From VRUE01 sp963742535 (lineage in GTDB: Bacteria; Actinomycetota; Thermoleophilia; Solirubrobacterales; 70-9): a stretch of DNA of 64,000 bases. The position numbers and the translations under genes are program-made. This document shows positions 25,313 through 34,248 of the stretch, piece by piece; positions within the stretch are counted from its first letter, which is position 1, and each line of letters begins with the position of its first letter. Below the pieces are notes generated by a model that made no database searches, was not told the origin of the DNA, and saw nothing but the letters and a program-made list of their open reading frames with translations. The DNA lies in contig CAVUMC010000002.1 of NCBI GenBank assembly GCA_963742535.1, positions 2,294,001 to 2,358,000 on the forward strand, read 5' to 3'.

Positions 25313-25694
25313 TTGGTGGTGGGCGAGAGCCCTCCCCATCAAAGCCGTCGCGCAGCTAGCGGTACGCCTGACACCGCGCAGCATAGGTCCCTTGAGCTTC
25401 GTGGACTTAGGCGGGAGAGCTCCTGCACTCTTGCGGCCAGGTTAGGGTTGACGTCGCTACTTTGAGAGGTCCAGTCGCTCTAGGACCTCCATCAAAGCGG
25501 AGAGCGCCTCGGCAGTTTTCTAACAAGTTCTGACAAGTTCCCATAGGCTCCGATTGCCCGTGGGTGGACAAGTTGAACAACCGAACGGTGGGTCCTCCAG
25601 CGAGGAGGTTGCGCCTGAGCATGAGGCTCGTCTAGTTGGGCCTCCTAATCGGGCGCGCACTTCTGAGCGCGCCCGAGGTAGGGCGGCGACGCTG
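25313..25694. other. AT-richer intergenic stretch with two hairpins
   Basis: No gene is supported here. One hairpin has GAGGTCC (25466-25472) facing GGACCTC (25483-25489), with outer TTTGA/TCAAA. A second, GC-rich one has 10-bp arms TCGGGCGCGC (25649-25658) and GCGCGCCCGA (25667-25676) and ends 18 bp before the proposed start of the HEPN-like gene, so it may be an attenuator or a border element. Base composition already shifts to that of the following gene. Confidence 0.5.
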
Positions 25695-27026
25695 ATGAAT
25701 AAACGTTTGGCGGAGGGGGTGCACCAACCCTTCCTTCACTCTCTCCACCGATTCCAGGGGTCGATGACGACCCTTAGGCAACTCAATCGGAAACTCACTC
25801 CGACCGTAGCCAATTGGCCCGATGAGATCATGGAGGAATTCGCCAAGGCGATACAGGGCTATTCACCTGAGCAGCAGAAGGGCCTCTTGGAGCTTGCCTC
25901 CAAGGCAAGCTTGCCGTTGCTTTCCGGAAATTTGGTGTTTAGAGCCCGACCACAGACCGGACAGACCAATTCGGAAAAGGGAACCGAGCAAGAAGATGAT
26001 GTGGCAGAGGCATGGCAGTTGGTCGCCGACCAAATGGACGGAGATATGGGAGCGGCATACGAGGTGTTGCACCTTCTGTATATGCGCTCTACGACCCCTG
26101 AGCTCGCACAAACCTTCCATCGCTCACTCTTGATTTCTGCCGTCGCCGCCCTCGATGTCCTCCTGTTGGACCTGATCGGTCATTTCTATCTTCTACGTCC
26201 CGAGGCTCTAGGTGGTGAGGCGAGCTTCACCCTCGAGGATCTGAGTGCGTTTTCTGACCTGAGTGAGGCCCGGGCGGACGCTGCCGAAAAAAAGGCTGAC
26301 TCCGTCGTTCGTGGTGGACTAGAGAGCTGGGCAAAGTGGCTCAAGGAACGGAAGATTGACTTGAAAACTCACTGCGCAGACTTCGCCAGGTTTGTAGAGA
26401 TTGTCCAGCGAAGACACATCGCCGTTCATAACGATGGCCGCGTTTCTCGCACATATCTAGCGAAGCTCGACGAGTTGGGAGGAGCTACTGAGGGAATCCC
26501 GGAGTTGGGGACCCGCCTCTCAATCGATGCTGGCTACCTCGATGCCGCTCTTGATGAGCTTGAGACAGTGGGTAACCTTGTTGCAGGAGCTGTGTGGACC
26601 AAGTCATTGGACGACTCGGAAGAGGTAGTGATCTTCGAGTTGTATGTGCGCTCTTATGACCTCCTGCTGGCCGAGAGATGGCTACCCCCCGCGCGTATTT
26701 GCACAATGGCTAAGCAACGACTCAGGCCAGAGGACGATCTCTATTTGATTCACCTTGTGAATGCGTGGCTTTCGCGCAAGCGCATGGGAGAAGACATAAC
26801 GTCAGAAGTACAAGAATGGTCTACCAATACTCTTAATGCTAGATATCAGGCGGCGCAGGCGGCGCTCCTCGATGACTCCGACAAGCTGGATGAATTGATC
26901 CGAAAGTGCCTTCGGGCAGGCGATCTTGGCATTGAGGAAGCTTGGGAGTGGCCCCTATTTGCCGACTTCCGTAAATCAAACCGCTGGCAGGAGATTGTTA
27001 GTTCCTTCACAAATGAATCCGAGTGA
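25695..27026 (+). CDS. HEPN-like protein of unknown function, probably acquired
   Basis: A largely helical protein of about 443 aa (start at 25695; an ATG at 25764 with AGGGG before it is the alternative). Around residues 236-252 it reads EIVQRRHIAVHNDGRVS, with R240-x4-H245, the Rx4-6H active-site motif of HEPN RNases; RRHxxVHN is the common form in MAE_28990/RiboL-PSP-like HEPN proteins. I see no partner antitoxin gene and no membrane segment. The gene is visibly AT-richer, with codons such as AAA, GAT and TTG, and it is followed by an intrinsic terminator. These suggest horizontal acquisition and a possible defence role; both are inference. Confidence 0.6.
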   Translation: MNKRLAEGVHQPFLHSLHRFQGSMTTLRQLNRKLTPTVANWPDEIMEEFAKAIQGYSPEQQKGLLELASKASLPLLSGNLVFRARPQTGQTNSEKGTEQEDDVAEAWQLVADQMDGDMGAAYEVLHLLYMRSTTPELAQTFHRSLLISAVAALDVLLLDLIGHFYLLRPEALGGEASFTLEDLSAFSDLSEARADAAEKKADSVVRGGLESWAKWLKERKIDLKTHCADFARFVEIVQRRHIAVHNDGRVSRTYLAKLDELGGATEGIPELGTRLSIDAGYLDAALDELETVGNLVAGAVWTKSLDDSEEVVIFELYVRSYDLLLAERWLPPARICTMAKQRLRPEDDLYLIHLVNAWLSRKRMGEDITSEVQEWSTNTLNARYQAAQAALLDDSDKLDELIRKCLRAGDLGIEEAWEWPLFADFRKSNRWQEIVSSFTNESE

Positions 27027-27103
27027 AGTGCCTTACATGGGGTATCATGCAGCTATGACCCTTTAAGTGGAGCACCCTTCAGCGAAGTGACCTTCAAGCA
27101 TTG

Positions 27104-27129
27104 AAGCCTCCTGACTTAGGGGGCTTTTT
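27104..27129 (+). terminator. Rho-independent terminator
   Basis: AAGCCTCC (27104-27111), a 7-nt loop and GGGGGCTT (27119-27126), followed by a T-run to 27129. One G-T pair. It ends the HEPN-like gene 78 bp downstream of its stop. Clear intrinsic terminators are rare elsewhere in the window, again marking this gene as foreign. Confidence 0.8.
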
Positions 27130-27148
27130 GCTGAGGCCAGCTACTCCA

Positions 27149-27559
27149 TTAGCGACTCAAGAGATCAGCTATCGCCCGCATCTCTTGCAGTAGCCCGTCG
27201 AGCATTTGCTCGTTGTTCGAGTGGATGCGCCACTCGGCGTATTGGCGCTCCTGCTCGACCTGGTCGAGGCGGGCTTCGAGGGCGTCAGTGCGGTCGGCGA
27301 CCTTGTCGATGCGCTTGTTGAGGCGCTTCTCGGTCTTGCGGATGCGGCGCTTGACGAGGAAGTCGGTCTCGGCGCGGAGGGCGTCTAGTTCGCGGCGCAG
27401 AGCCGTTTCGTCGATGCCATCCCCCTGTTCGGCGAGCATCTCCTCGACGCCGGTGCGGACCCGCTCGATCTCCTGGTGGAGACGTTCGCGGGCGCGCTCA
27501 GCGGCTACCTCAGGGGGCTCCGGAGCAGTGGGGTCGCCTGGTTTCCCGTATTGGTCCAC
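27149..27559 (-). CDS. coiled-coil protein
   Basis: A 136-aa soluble, highly charged protein. After a proline-rich start (GKPGDPTAPEPPEVAAERA) almost the whole chain is a coiled coil, e.g. KRRIRKTEKRLNKRIDKVA and DALEARLDQVEQE. Probably an oligomeric scaffold. No signal peptide or membrane segment. It is convergent with the HEPN-like gene across the terminator and lies 41 bp downstream of the FHA gene on the same strand, so it may be co-transcribed with it. Function unknown. Confidence 0.65.
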   Translation of the reverse strand: MDQYGKPGDPTAPEPPEVAAERARERLHQEIERVRTGVEEMLAEQGDGIDETALRRELDALRAETDFLVKRRIRKTEKRLNKRIDKVADRTDALEARLDQVEQERQYAEWRIHSNNEQMLDGLLQEMRAIADLLSR

Positions 27560-27600
27560 GCCGCCATGCTACGGGCGCAATAGGCCGGAATTTCCGCCAA

Positions 27601-28230
27601 TTACTTTTCGAGTGCAAAGAGGCGGAAGCGGCCGATCGCCAGTTCGTCGCCGTCGTCCATCCGTCCCCAATCGACGATGTCGCCATTGAGGAAGACGCCG
27701 TTGAGGCTGCGGTCGTCGAGCACGCGCAACAAGTCCGGCTTCTCGGAGACGATCAGAGCGTGGCGCCTCGACACGCTCGGATCATCGAGGCGGATGTCGG
27801 CCGTGGCGCTGCGGCCGATCCGCGTCCAACCTTGCCCGATCGGGAAGATCTCGATCTCCCCATCCTCCTCGCACAAGGCGATGTAGCGGCCGGGCCGGGG
27901 CAGCATCGATCGAGCCAGGGAGAGCCAGTCTGGAGCGGAGGCGACGGGGGGGAGGGCGATTTCGGTCGTCGATCCGTGCTCCTGCATCGGCGCGAAGATC
28001 GAATCCCGCTGGTACTCACTGGCGCCACAGCGGGGACAATCCGGCAGCTGGTCGTTCTCGCGCAGCGAGAGCTGCGTGCTGCACGAGGCGCAGAAGTACG
28101 TCCCTGAACCTGGGACCTCGCCTGCGTTCAGGCTGCCTACATCGATCTGGGGGCTGATGCTGGGGATAGTGCTGACTCCTTCCCGACGCCTCCAGTCAGG
28201 AAGGCTAGATGGACGTACCCGAACCCGCAT
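27601..28230 (-). CDS. FHA-domain protein with zinc ribbon
   Basis: A 209-aa protein. Near residues 45-75 it has a zinc ribbon (CASC ... CPRC), and the C-terminal half is a forkhead-associated domain: TRIGRSATADIRLDDPSVSRRHALI and the NGVFLNG loop. FHA domains bind phosphothreonine peptides, usually made by Ser/Thr kinases such as PknB, so it likely reads such signals. The start at 28230 is the last ATG before the domain part; longer frames run into the divergent SRPBCC gene. No kinase gene is adjacent. Confidence 0.8.
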   Translation of the reverse strand: MRVRVRPSSLPDWRRREGVSTIPSISPQIDVGSLNAGEVPGSGTYFCASCSTQLSLRENDQLPDCPRCGASEYQRDSIFAPMQEHGSTTEIALPPVASAPDWLSLARSMLPRPGRYIALCEEDGEIEIFPIGQGWTRIGRSATADIRLDDPSVSRRHALIVSEKPDLLRVLDDRSLNGVFLNGDIVDWGRMDDGDELAIGRFRLFALEK

Positions 28231-28290
28231 CCGGGATTTCCCGCAGACGGGCGCCACCAAACCCGCTGCCTGCGTAGAATCGCGGCCGCT

Positions 28291-28806
28291 ATGGGCCCCG
28301 TCAGTGCCGAGATCGAGATCGACGTCCCGCGCCAGCGTGCTTTCGAGGCGATCGCCGACCTCTCGCTGCGGCCCGCCTTCACCGATCACTTCCTCACCGA
28401 CTTCCACCTGACCCGGATCGAGCCGAGCGGGGTCGGCGCCGGAGCGCGCTTTCTCTTCGACGTGCGACCGCGGCGGGTCTGGATGGACACGACGATCGTC
28501 GAGCTCGACGAGCCGCACCGAGTGCTCGAGCACGGCCGTGGTGGTCGCAACAACCGGATTCCCTCGCGGACGCTCTGGGAGCTGACCGAGAGGCCGGGGG
28601 CGCTGACCCGGGTGCGCGTCTCTTACTGGACCGAGCCAAGCCCGCTCGATCGGGGTCTGGAGCTGCTTTCAGCGGCCTCGATACCTTACGAACGCCGCTG
28701 GCGCGAGGCCCTGCGGCGCCTCCGTGACCTGCTCGAGTCGGGCCGCCTCGACGAGCACCGTTTTGCGGTCGCCGGCGGCAACCCGCACGCAACGGGTATT
28801 CCCTGA
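28291..28806 (+). CDS. SRPBCC-family (polyketide cyclase-like) protein
   Basis: A 171-aa START/SRPBCC-fold protein. The N-terminal strand-helix VSAEIEIDVPRQRAFEAIADLS and the following strand pairs (GVGAGARFLFDVRPR, TIVELDEPHRVLEHG) are typical of the family, which binds hydrophobic ligands in a helix-grip cavity. A TAGAAT hexamer lies upstream of the ATG. It diverges from the FHA gene and is followed 28 bp later by a lipoprotein gene. Ligand unknown. Confidence 0.75.
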   Translation: MGPVSAEIEIDVPRQRAFEAIADLSLRPAFTDHFLTDFHLTRIEPSGVGAGARFLFDVRPRRVWMDTTIVELDEPHRVLEHGRGGRNNRIPSRTLWELTERPGALTRVRVSYWTEPSPLDRGLELLSAASIPYERRWREALRRLRDLLESGRLDEHRFAVAGGNPHATGIP

Positions 28807-28834
28807 GCCCGGTCTTATAGGCTCCCGCCCGCTG

Positions 28835-29395
28835 ATGCCTCGTCGCACCCGATTCGTTCCCTTGCTGCTCGCCGCGCTCGTTTTCGCCGCGCTGGCTCTA
28901 GGCGTGTCCGCTTGCGGCTGGTCGAGCGACTCCAAGGAGGTGGTCGAGGGCGAGGTGGTCGAGCTTGGCGACCTCAAGTACCAGGTGATCTTCTCGCGCT
29001 TCCTCAATCCAAACGACAACGAGGACTCCGCTTACCTAACCGGTCAGCCGGCCCCTAAGGACGGCTCCAACTACTTCGGCGTCTTCCTCGAAGTCCAGAA
29101 CAAGAGCGAAGAGACGCAGCAGTTGCCGCCGGCGCCGTTCACGATCGAAGATGCCGACGGCGAGACCTACACCTCGCTGCCGAGCGAAAGCCTCTACGCC
29201 TTCCCCTTCGACGGCAAAGTCGAATCGCAGGAACCGATCCCGGCGCCCGATTCCACCCCCCAGCAGGGCCCGATCGAGGGCTCCGTGGTGATCTTCGAAT
29301 TGCCCCCCTCGGCTTCTGAGAACCGGCCGCTGACGATGGAAATCCCCGCTCCGGATCCATCCGAAGAAGCGGCCGAGATCAAACTCGACCTCTAG
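28835..29395 (+). CDS. putative lipoprotein
   Basis: A 186-aa protein with signal peptide and lipobox (GVSAC, cysteine near residue 27). The mature domain is beta-rich with YFGVFLEVQNKSEETQQLPP, similar to the immunoglobulin-like DUF4352 family that sits on the outer face of the membrane; that relation is tentative. The C-terminus is Pro/Glu rich with mostly GAA glutamate codons. It is convergent with the PBP gene (11-bp gap). Start at 28835 is the ATG that opens the signal peptide. Confidence 0.75.
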   Translation: MPRRTRFVPLLLAALVFAALALGVSACGWSSDSKEVVEGEVVELGDLKYQVIFSRFLNPNDNEDSAYLTGQPAPKDGSNYFGVFLEVQNKSEETQQLPPAPFTIEDADGETYTSLPSESLYAFPFDGKVESQEPIPAPDSTPQQGPIEGSVVIFELPPSASENRPLTMEIPAPDPSEEAAEIKLDL

Positions 29396-29406
29396 CTCCG
29401 ACTGGG

Positions 29407-31140
29407 TCAGAGTCCGGCCGAGAGCACTGCCGAGGCGGCGGGCGCGGCGACTTCGCCGCCGGCGGCTTCGGCTTCGACCAGCAGCACTCCGATCGCGAGC
29501 TTGGGCTTTTCGGCCGGGGCGAAGGCGGCGAACCAGGCGTCCTTGCGCTGCTCGGGATGTTCGGCTTCCTCTTCGCCCGGCTTTGGACCCAACTCCGCGG
29601 TGCCGGTCTTGCCGGCGACTTGCCCCTCGGCGATCGCTCCCGCTGTGCCGGTGCCTTCGGTGACTACGCCGATCATCAATTCGGTCAGCTCGTCGGCGAT
29701 TTTCTTCGACATCACTTTCACCGGCTCCGCATCTGGCCGCAGCTTCTCGTTGGCAACGATGGAAGTTGGTTCGCGCACACCATCGTTGGCGATCGTCTGC
29801 GCCACGCTCGCCATCTCCAGCGGTGTAGCCAGCACCTCGCCCTGGCCGATCGCGCTGACCCCGAGGTCGACGTCTTCGCCGATGTCGGTCGGGATCGTCG
29901 ATTCGGCCGGTTCGACCTGGGCGACGATCTTCGGCGCGTAGAGCGTCGGCGGCGAGTTGAAGCCGAAGCGTTCCGCCGTCCCGACCAGTTCGTCGTTGCC
30001 GATTTCGGGACCGAGCGGGGCAAAGTCGGCGTTGCAGGACTCGGCGAAAGCTTGGCGGAAGGTGCCGCCGCAGTACTCGCCGTTGGCGTTTTCGATGAAG
30101 CGGCCGCCGACGTTGGCGCCGTCGGTGATTTCAAATTCGTCGTCGAGCGAGACGATGCCCTTCTGCAGGGCGGCAACGGTGGTGATCATCTTGAAGGTCG
30201 ATCCCGGTGGTTGGGGGGCGGAGAAGGCCTGGCCCGCCAGTGCCCGTACGTCGCCGCTGCGCGAGTCGAGCACGGCGATGCCGCCGACCCGACCTGCCAA
30301 CGCTGCCACCGCCGACTGCTGCAGGTCGACGTTGATCGTCGTCTTCACTGGTGCGCCCGCCTTCGGTTCTGCTTCGGCGATCGTCCGCGTGGCGCCGCCG
30401 CTGTCGCTGGCAGCAAGCAGCGAGCCGCCGGGCTTGCCGGCCAGCCTGGCGTTGAAGGCCTGCTCTAGGCCGGTGACCCCGACCGGGGTTTCGGGCGGAA
30501 ACCCCTGGTGCGCCAGGTCTTCGGATTCGTCTTCTTCGGGCAGGCCGACTTCACCGGTCACGTCGATTGCCTCGCTGCCGATCGGGTGTGCGCGTGCTTC
30601 CGCCGGCCCCTCGGCGAGCGGGGTGCCGTCGGCGGCGAGGATCGGCGCCCGCGGCGCCAGTTTGACCTGGCTTTCCAGGTGCTCGCCGGAGTGCAGTCCG
30701 GGAAAGACGAGGCTCTCGTCCCAATTGACTCCGCCGTCGGCGAAAGGCACGAGAAGGTCGGCTTCAACCGAGCCAAAAGCGGCGGTGGTTGCCCGCATCG
30801 GTACCGAGACGACCGTCTCGCCATCGCGTGAGGAAGTGTCGCCGGGCGAGTCGCCTTCGAGCGAGCGCAGCGTCGCGATGTCCTCGGCGGCGCGATAGGT
30901 GCTGGCGAAGTCGTTGAGCTCGATCTTGCGCCGCGAGGCGGGGTTCAGCTCCCTGTACATGGCGGCGAATTCGTCGCCTTCCCAGGCCTTGACGAAGCGC
31001 TCGGCGGCTTCCTTGTCGGGGGAGCCGGACTTACCCGCGATCGCGCCGAAGACAAAGGCGACGAGGGCTACCAGGATCAGCGGGAGGGCGCGGGTGAAGA
31101 GGCGCCGCCGCCGCTCCACCTCGCGGGAGCGAGGGTTCAT
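29407..31140 (-). CDS. class B penicillin-binding protein (transpeptidase)
   Basis: A 577-aa membrane-anchored D,D-transpeptidase that cross-links peptidoglycan. A single N-terminal membrane segment (LPLILVALVAFVFGAIAG) is followed by a MecA-type NTF2-like domain (FVKAWEGDEFAAMYRELNP), the dimerisation domain and the catalytic domain with S314-TFK (SxxK), SCN and K511-TGTAE (KTG). It resembles the PbpA/MecA_N group of Actinobacteria. The ATG at 31140 diverges from the CvpA-protease gene. It contains an unusual number of GAA codons for glutamate compared with cytosolic genes. Confidence 0.9.
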   Translation of the reverse strand: MNPRSREVERRRRLFTRALPLILVALVAFVFGAIAGKSGSPDKEAAERFVKAWEGDEFAAMYRELNPASRRKIELNDFASTYRAAEDIATLRSLEGDSPGDTSSRDGETVVSVPMRATTAAFGSVEADLLVPFADGGVNWDESLVFPGLHSGEHLESQVKLAPRAPILAADGTPLAEGPAEARAHPIGSEAIDVTGEVGLPEEDESEDLAHQGFPPETPVGVTGLEQAFNARLAGKPGGSLLAASDSGGATRTIAEAEPKAGAPVKTTINVDLQQSAVAALAGRVGGIAVLDSRSGDVRALAGQAFSAPQPPGSTFKMITTVAALQKGIVSLDDEFEITDGANVGGRFIENANGEYCGGTFRQAFAESCNADFAPLGPEIGNDELVGTAERFGFNSPPTLYAPKIVAQVEPAESTIPTDIGEDVDLGVSAIGQGEVLATPLEMASVAQTIANDGVREPTSIVANEKLRPDAEPVKVMSKKIADELTELMIGVVTEGTGTAGAIAEGQVAGKTGTAELGPKPGEEEAEHPEQRKDAWFAAFAPAEKPKLAIGVLLVEAEAAGGEVAAPAASAVLSAGL

Positions 31141-31187
31141 TTTCGTGAAAGGTAGTGCAGGGGCCGGGTGTCCCTCATCATTCAGTC

Positions 31188-32330
31188 ATGACAATTCTCG
31201 ACTGGGCCATCATCGCCTTCACCCTGGCGCTCGGTCTCTGGGGGTACCGCCAGGGCCTGATCGTCGGCACGATGACCCTGATCGGCTTTGGGATCGGCGC
31301 CTTTGCCGGCAGCCGCATCGGCCCCCTCGTGCTCAATCAGGGGTCCTCATCCCCGTACGCACCGCTCTGTGCCGCCCTTGGAGCCCTGCTGGTGGGGGCG
31401 GCGATGGCGGTGACCCTGGAGAGCCTCGCCCTCGGTCTTCGCACGCGGTTGGTCCGGGGCAAGGGCCTGCGCCTCGCCGACGGTGCCGGCGGCGCGGCTC
31501 TGGTCGCCTCGGTCGCGCTCGGCGTGGTCTGGGTCTTCGGCGCCGTCGCCCTGCACGCCCCGGGGACGGACCGGCTGCGGATCGACGTACAGCGTTCCTT
31601 GATCCTGCGCAGCCTCAACGACGTGCTGCCGCCTTCGGGCCCGATCCTGAACGCGCTTGACCGGGTCGACCCGGCGCCCTCGATCGTCGGCCCGGCGACT
31701 CCGGTGGCGGCGCCCGACCCGGCGATCGTCGGTGACCCTGACGTGGCCGCTGCGAGCGACTCGGTGGTGCGGGTTCTCGGCACCGCCTGCGGCCTCGGCG
31801 TCGAGGGCTCCGGCTGGGCCGCCGCGCCCGGCTTGATCGTCACCAACGCGCACGTCGTTGCCGGTGAGGACGACACCTCTGTAACCACTCCCGGCGGTGC
31901 CTCGTTGCCGGCGACCGCGGTCCACTACGACCCCGAAAACGACCTCGCCCTGCTGCACATAGACGCCGATCTGCCGTCGCTGGCGATCGCGCCAAACCCG
32001 ACCTCTGGCGCCGATGCGGCGGTGCTTGGCTATCCGGAGAACGGTCCCTACGCCGTGGCCCCGGCACGTCTCGGCGAAACCCGCGACACGATCAGCGAGG
32101 ACTCCTACGGCCGCGGTCCGATCCGCCGCTCGATTGCTTCGCTGAGCGGCAACGTCCGCAGCGGCAACTCCGGCGGGCCCCTGGTGGACAACCGTGGTCG
32201 TGTGCTGGGGACGGTCTTTGCCGCGACAACCTCGGGTGCACCGGGCGGCTTCGCCGTCCCCGACGGGGTGGTCGAGGACGCGCTGAACAGCTCCCTGGTG
32301 CCGGTCGACACCGGTCCCTGCACAGGCTGA
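31188..32330 (+). CDS. CvpA-domain membrane serine protease (MarP-like)
   Basis: A 380-aa protein with four N-terminal membrane helices of the CvpA type (residues 1-120) and an extracytoplasmic trypsin-like protease domain. The triad is H222 (TNAHVV), D252 (ENDLAL) and S328 (GNSGGP). This architecture is that of MarP of Mycobacterium, needed for acid and oxidative stress survival and for cell-wall hydrolase processing. The ATG at 31188 begins the first helix; the frame is open further upstream. It diverges from the PBP gene, consistent with an envelope function. Confidence 0.88.
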   Translation: MTILDWAIIAFTLALGLWGYRQGLIVGTMTLIGFGIGAFAGSRIGPLVLNQGSSSPYAPLCAALGALLVGAAMAVTLESLALGLRTRLVRGKGLRLADGAGGAALVASVALGVVWVFGAVALHAPGTDRLRIDVQRSLILRSLNDVLPPSGPILNALDRVDPAPSIVGPATPVAAPDPAIVGDPDVAAASDSVVRVLGTACGLGVEGSGWAAAPGLIVTNAHVVAGEDDTSVTTPGGASLPATAVHYDPENDLALLHIDADLPSLAIAPNPTSGADAAVLGYPENGPYAVAPARLGETRDTISEDSYGRGPIRRSIASLSGNVRSGNSGGPLVDNRGRVLGTVFAATTSGAPGGFAVPDGVVEDALNSSLVPVDTGPCTG

Positions 32331-32369
32331 TTAGCCCGTCACTTACGTTCGGTAAGCTCGGCTGACTTC

Positions 32370-32714
32370 GTGGAGGCTGGGTCCCCGACCCAAGATCAGG
32401 CCAAGGATGGCGTCTGCCCGCACTTTCATGCGGCGATCGAGCTGATCGGTAAGCGCTGGACGGGAGCGATCCTCTGTGCCCTTACCGATGGCCCACAGCG
32501 CTTCGCTGAGCTGGCCCGGGCGGTGCCGGGACTCTCCGACCGTCTTCTCTCGCAGCGCCTACGTGAGCTAGAGGAGGAGGGCCTGGTCGAACGTGAGGTC
32601 GAGGCGGGTGCGCCGGTGCGCGTCACCTACTCCCTTACTGAGAAGGGCGCGGAGCTGGGGCCCGCGATTGCAGAGCTGAAGCAGTGGGCAAGGCGCTGGA
32701 ACCGCACCGCCTAG
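32370..32714 (+). CDS. HxlR-family transcriptional regulator
   Basis: A 114-aa winged-helix regulator. The HxlR signature is CPHFHAAIELIGKRWTGAILCAL near the N-terminus, followed by the helix-turn-helix FAELARAVPGLSDRLLSQRL and the wing VRVTYSLTEKGAELGPAI. Members respond to quinones, aldehydes or oxidants, often through the N-terminal cysteine, here C16. GTG start at 32370. Its end overlaps xseA by 31 bp. Target unknown. Confidence 0.88.
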   Translation: MEAGSPTQDQAKDGVCPHFHAAIELIGKRWTGAILCALTDGPQRFAELARAVPGLSDRLLSQRLRELEEEGLVEREVEAGAPVRVTYSLTEKGAELGPAIAELKQWARRWNRTA

Positions 32715-34021
32715 ACGAGGAGGGGGCGGTTGCCGCTGGCCCGGACCTGCCGGGACCCTTCGCGGTCGGTCGTTACGCCCGCAAGCTGCAGGAGGAGATG
32801 CGGCGACGGGCGCGGGTGCTGCTGGTCGGCGAGGTGACCGGCATCGGCCGCAGCAAAGTTCAGGCTTACTTCGAGCTGCGCGATGGCGAGGGCGCGGTGC
32901 CCTGCGCGATCTGGCTCGACGATCTCGAGAAGGCCGGGTTGCCCGAGGGAGCCTTGCGCGACGGCGCCGAAGTCGTGATTGCGGGCGGCCCCGATTACTA
33001 CCCTGGCGGCGGCCACGCCTCGCCCAGCTTCTCCTTCCGGGCGACGCACGTGCGCTTGGCCGGCGAAGGGGACCTGCTCGCCCGCTTGGAGGCGCTGCGC
33101 AAGCAGCTGCGGAAAGAGGGGGTCTTCGAGCTGCAGAAGCAACTGGCGCGACCGCTGCTGCCGAAGACGATCGGCGTCGTCACGGCCGAATCGGGCGCCG
33201 CGCGGCGGGACCTGCTGGCTGGTTTGGAGCGGCGCGGGTGGGGTGGGACGGTGGTTTGGGCCTTTGCCCCGGTGCAGGATCGCCACGCGGCGCCGGCGAT
33301 CACCGGCGCGATCCAGGACCTCGCTGCCCAGCCCCAGATCGAGGCGATCGTCGTCACCCGCGGCGGTGGCAGCCTCGCCGACCTCTGGGCCTTCTGCGAC
33401 GAGACGCTCTGCCGGACCGTGGCAATGCTGCGGGTGCCGGTGATCAGCGCCGTCGGCCATGAGCGCGACTCGACCTTGATCGACGACGTCGCCGCGGTTG
33501 CCTGCTCGACGCCGACCCACGCCGCCGAGGCCGCCGTGCCGCTCGACTGCGGCGTCGCCCGGGCCGACTTGCGCCGCGGCCTGGCGGCGTTGCGCCGGGC
33601 GGCGGAGGGATCCGTGCGGGCTCGCACGCCGCACCTGATCGCTCTCGCCCGCGGCCCGGCCCGGGCCCTGCGGCGCGAGCGGCTCGCGCTCAATCAGAAG
33701 ACGAGGGAGATCCGCGCCGCGTCCGAACGCGGTGTCGCCGAGCGGCTCGGCTTCCAGCAGCGGGTTGCCGGGGTGGTGCTGGAGCGCGCCGCCCGCCGTG
33801 CCGCCAGTGTCGAAATGGAGCGACGGCGCACGGCCTTGCACCGTGCCGAAGTCGCCCTGCGCGCCCACGAGCCGGAGCACACTCTGGCGCGCGGCTACGC
33901 CCTGGTCGAGAACGAAGGCGGGGAGCCGCTGACCAACCGCTCCGCCGCGGCAGCCGCCGAGCGCGTCAAACTGCGCTTCGCCGATGGCAGCATCGGCGCC
34001 AAGATCGAGGACACGGACTGA
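32684..34021 (+). CDS. xseA: exodeoxyribonuclease VII large subunit
   Basis: A 445-aa subunit of exonuclease VII, which degrades single-stranded DNA in both directions. The N-terminal OB-fold (about residues 27-120) contains LLVGEVTGIGRSKVQAYFEL, then the catalytic core with VITVxxRGGGS-type segment (IVVTRGGGSLADLW) and AVGHERDSTLIDDVA, then the long helical region and C-terminal GYALVENEGGEPL. GTG start at 32684 lies within the end of the HxlR gene; the next candidate is further in, so the first 20 residues are uncertain. It is directly followed by xseB. Confidence 0.9.
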   Translation: MGKALEPHRLDEEGAVAAGPDLPGPFAVGRYARKLQEEMRRRARVLLVGEVTGIGRSKVQAYFELRDGEGAVPCAIWLDDLEKAGLPEGALRDGAEVVIAGGPDYYPGGGHASPSFSFRATHVRLAGEGDLLARLEALRKQLRKEGVFELQKQLARPLLPKTIGVVTAESGAARRDLLAGLERRGWGGTVVWAFAPVQDRHAAPAITGAIQDLAAQPQIEAIVVTRGGGSLADLWAFCDETLCRTVAMLRVPVISAVGHERDSTLIDDVAAVACSTPTHAAEAAVPLDCGVARADLRRGLAALRRAAEGSVRARTPHLIALARGPARALRRERLALNQKTREIRAASERGVAERLGFQQRVAGVVLERAARRAASVEMERRRTALHRAEVALRAHEPEHTLARGYALVENEGGEPLTNRSAAAAAERVKLRFADGSIGAKIEDTD

Positions 34022-34248
34022 CCCAGCCACCCAACAGCTACGAGGACGCGGTCGAGCGCTTGGAGCAGATCATCGATCGGCTCGACTCCGGGCAGGCCGG
34101 CCTGCGCGAGACCCTCGATCTCTGCCGCGAGGGTCGGGACCTGGTCACCTATTGCACCGGCGAGCTCGACGCTGTCGGTGAGGGACTCAAGGAGCTGAAG
34201 CTCGACGAGTTGGCCGAGAAGCTCGCCGCTACGAGTGGCGAGGCCTAG
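34018..34248 (+). CDS. xseB: exodeoxyribonuclease VII small subunit
   Basis: About 76 aa. SYEDAVERLEQIIDRLDSGQ is the conserved XseB start and DLCREGRDLVTYCTGEL follows, so the protein must begin upstream of the TTG at 34060. The only in-frame start candidate before the motif is CTG at 34018, which overlaps the xseA stop as CTGA, in the same manner as the TTGA overlaps of the thr genes. XseB binds XseA helices and makes the active complex. Its stop lies 4 bp inside the convergent AddA-like gene. Confidence 0.82.
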   Translation: MTQPPNSYEDAVERLEQIIDRLDSGQAGLRETLDLCREGRDLVTYCTGELDAVGEGLKELKLDELAEKLAATSGEA

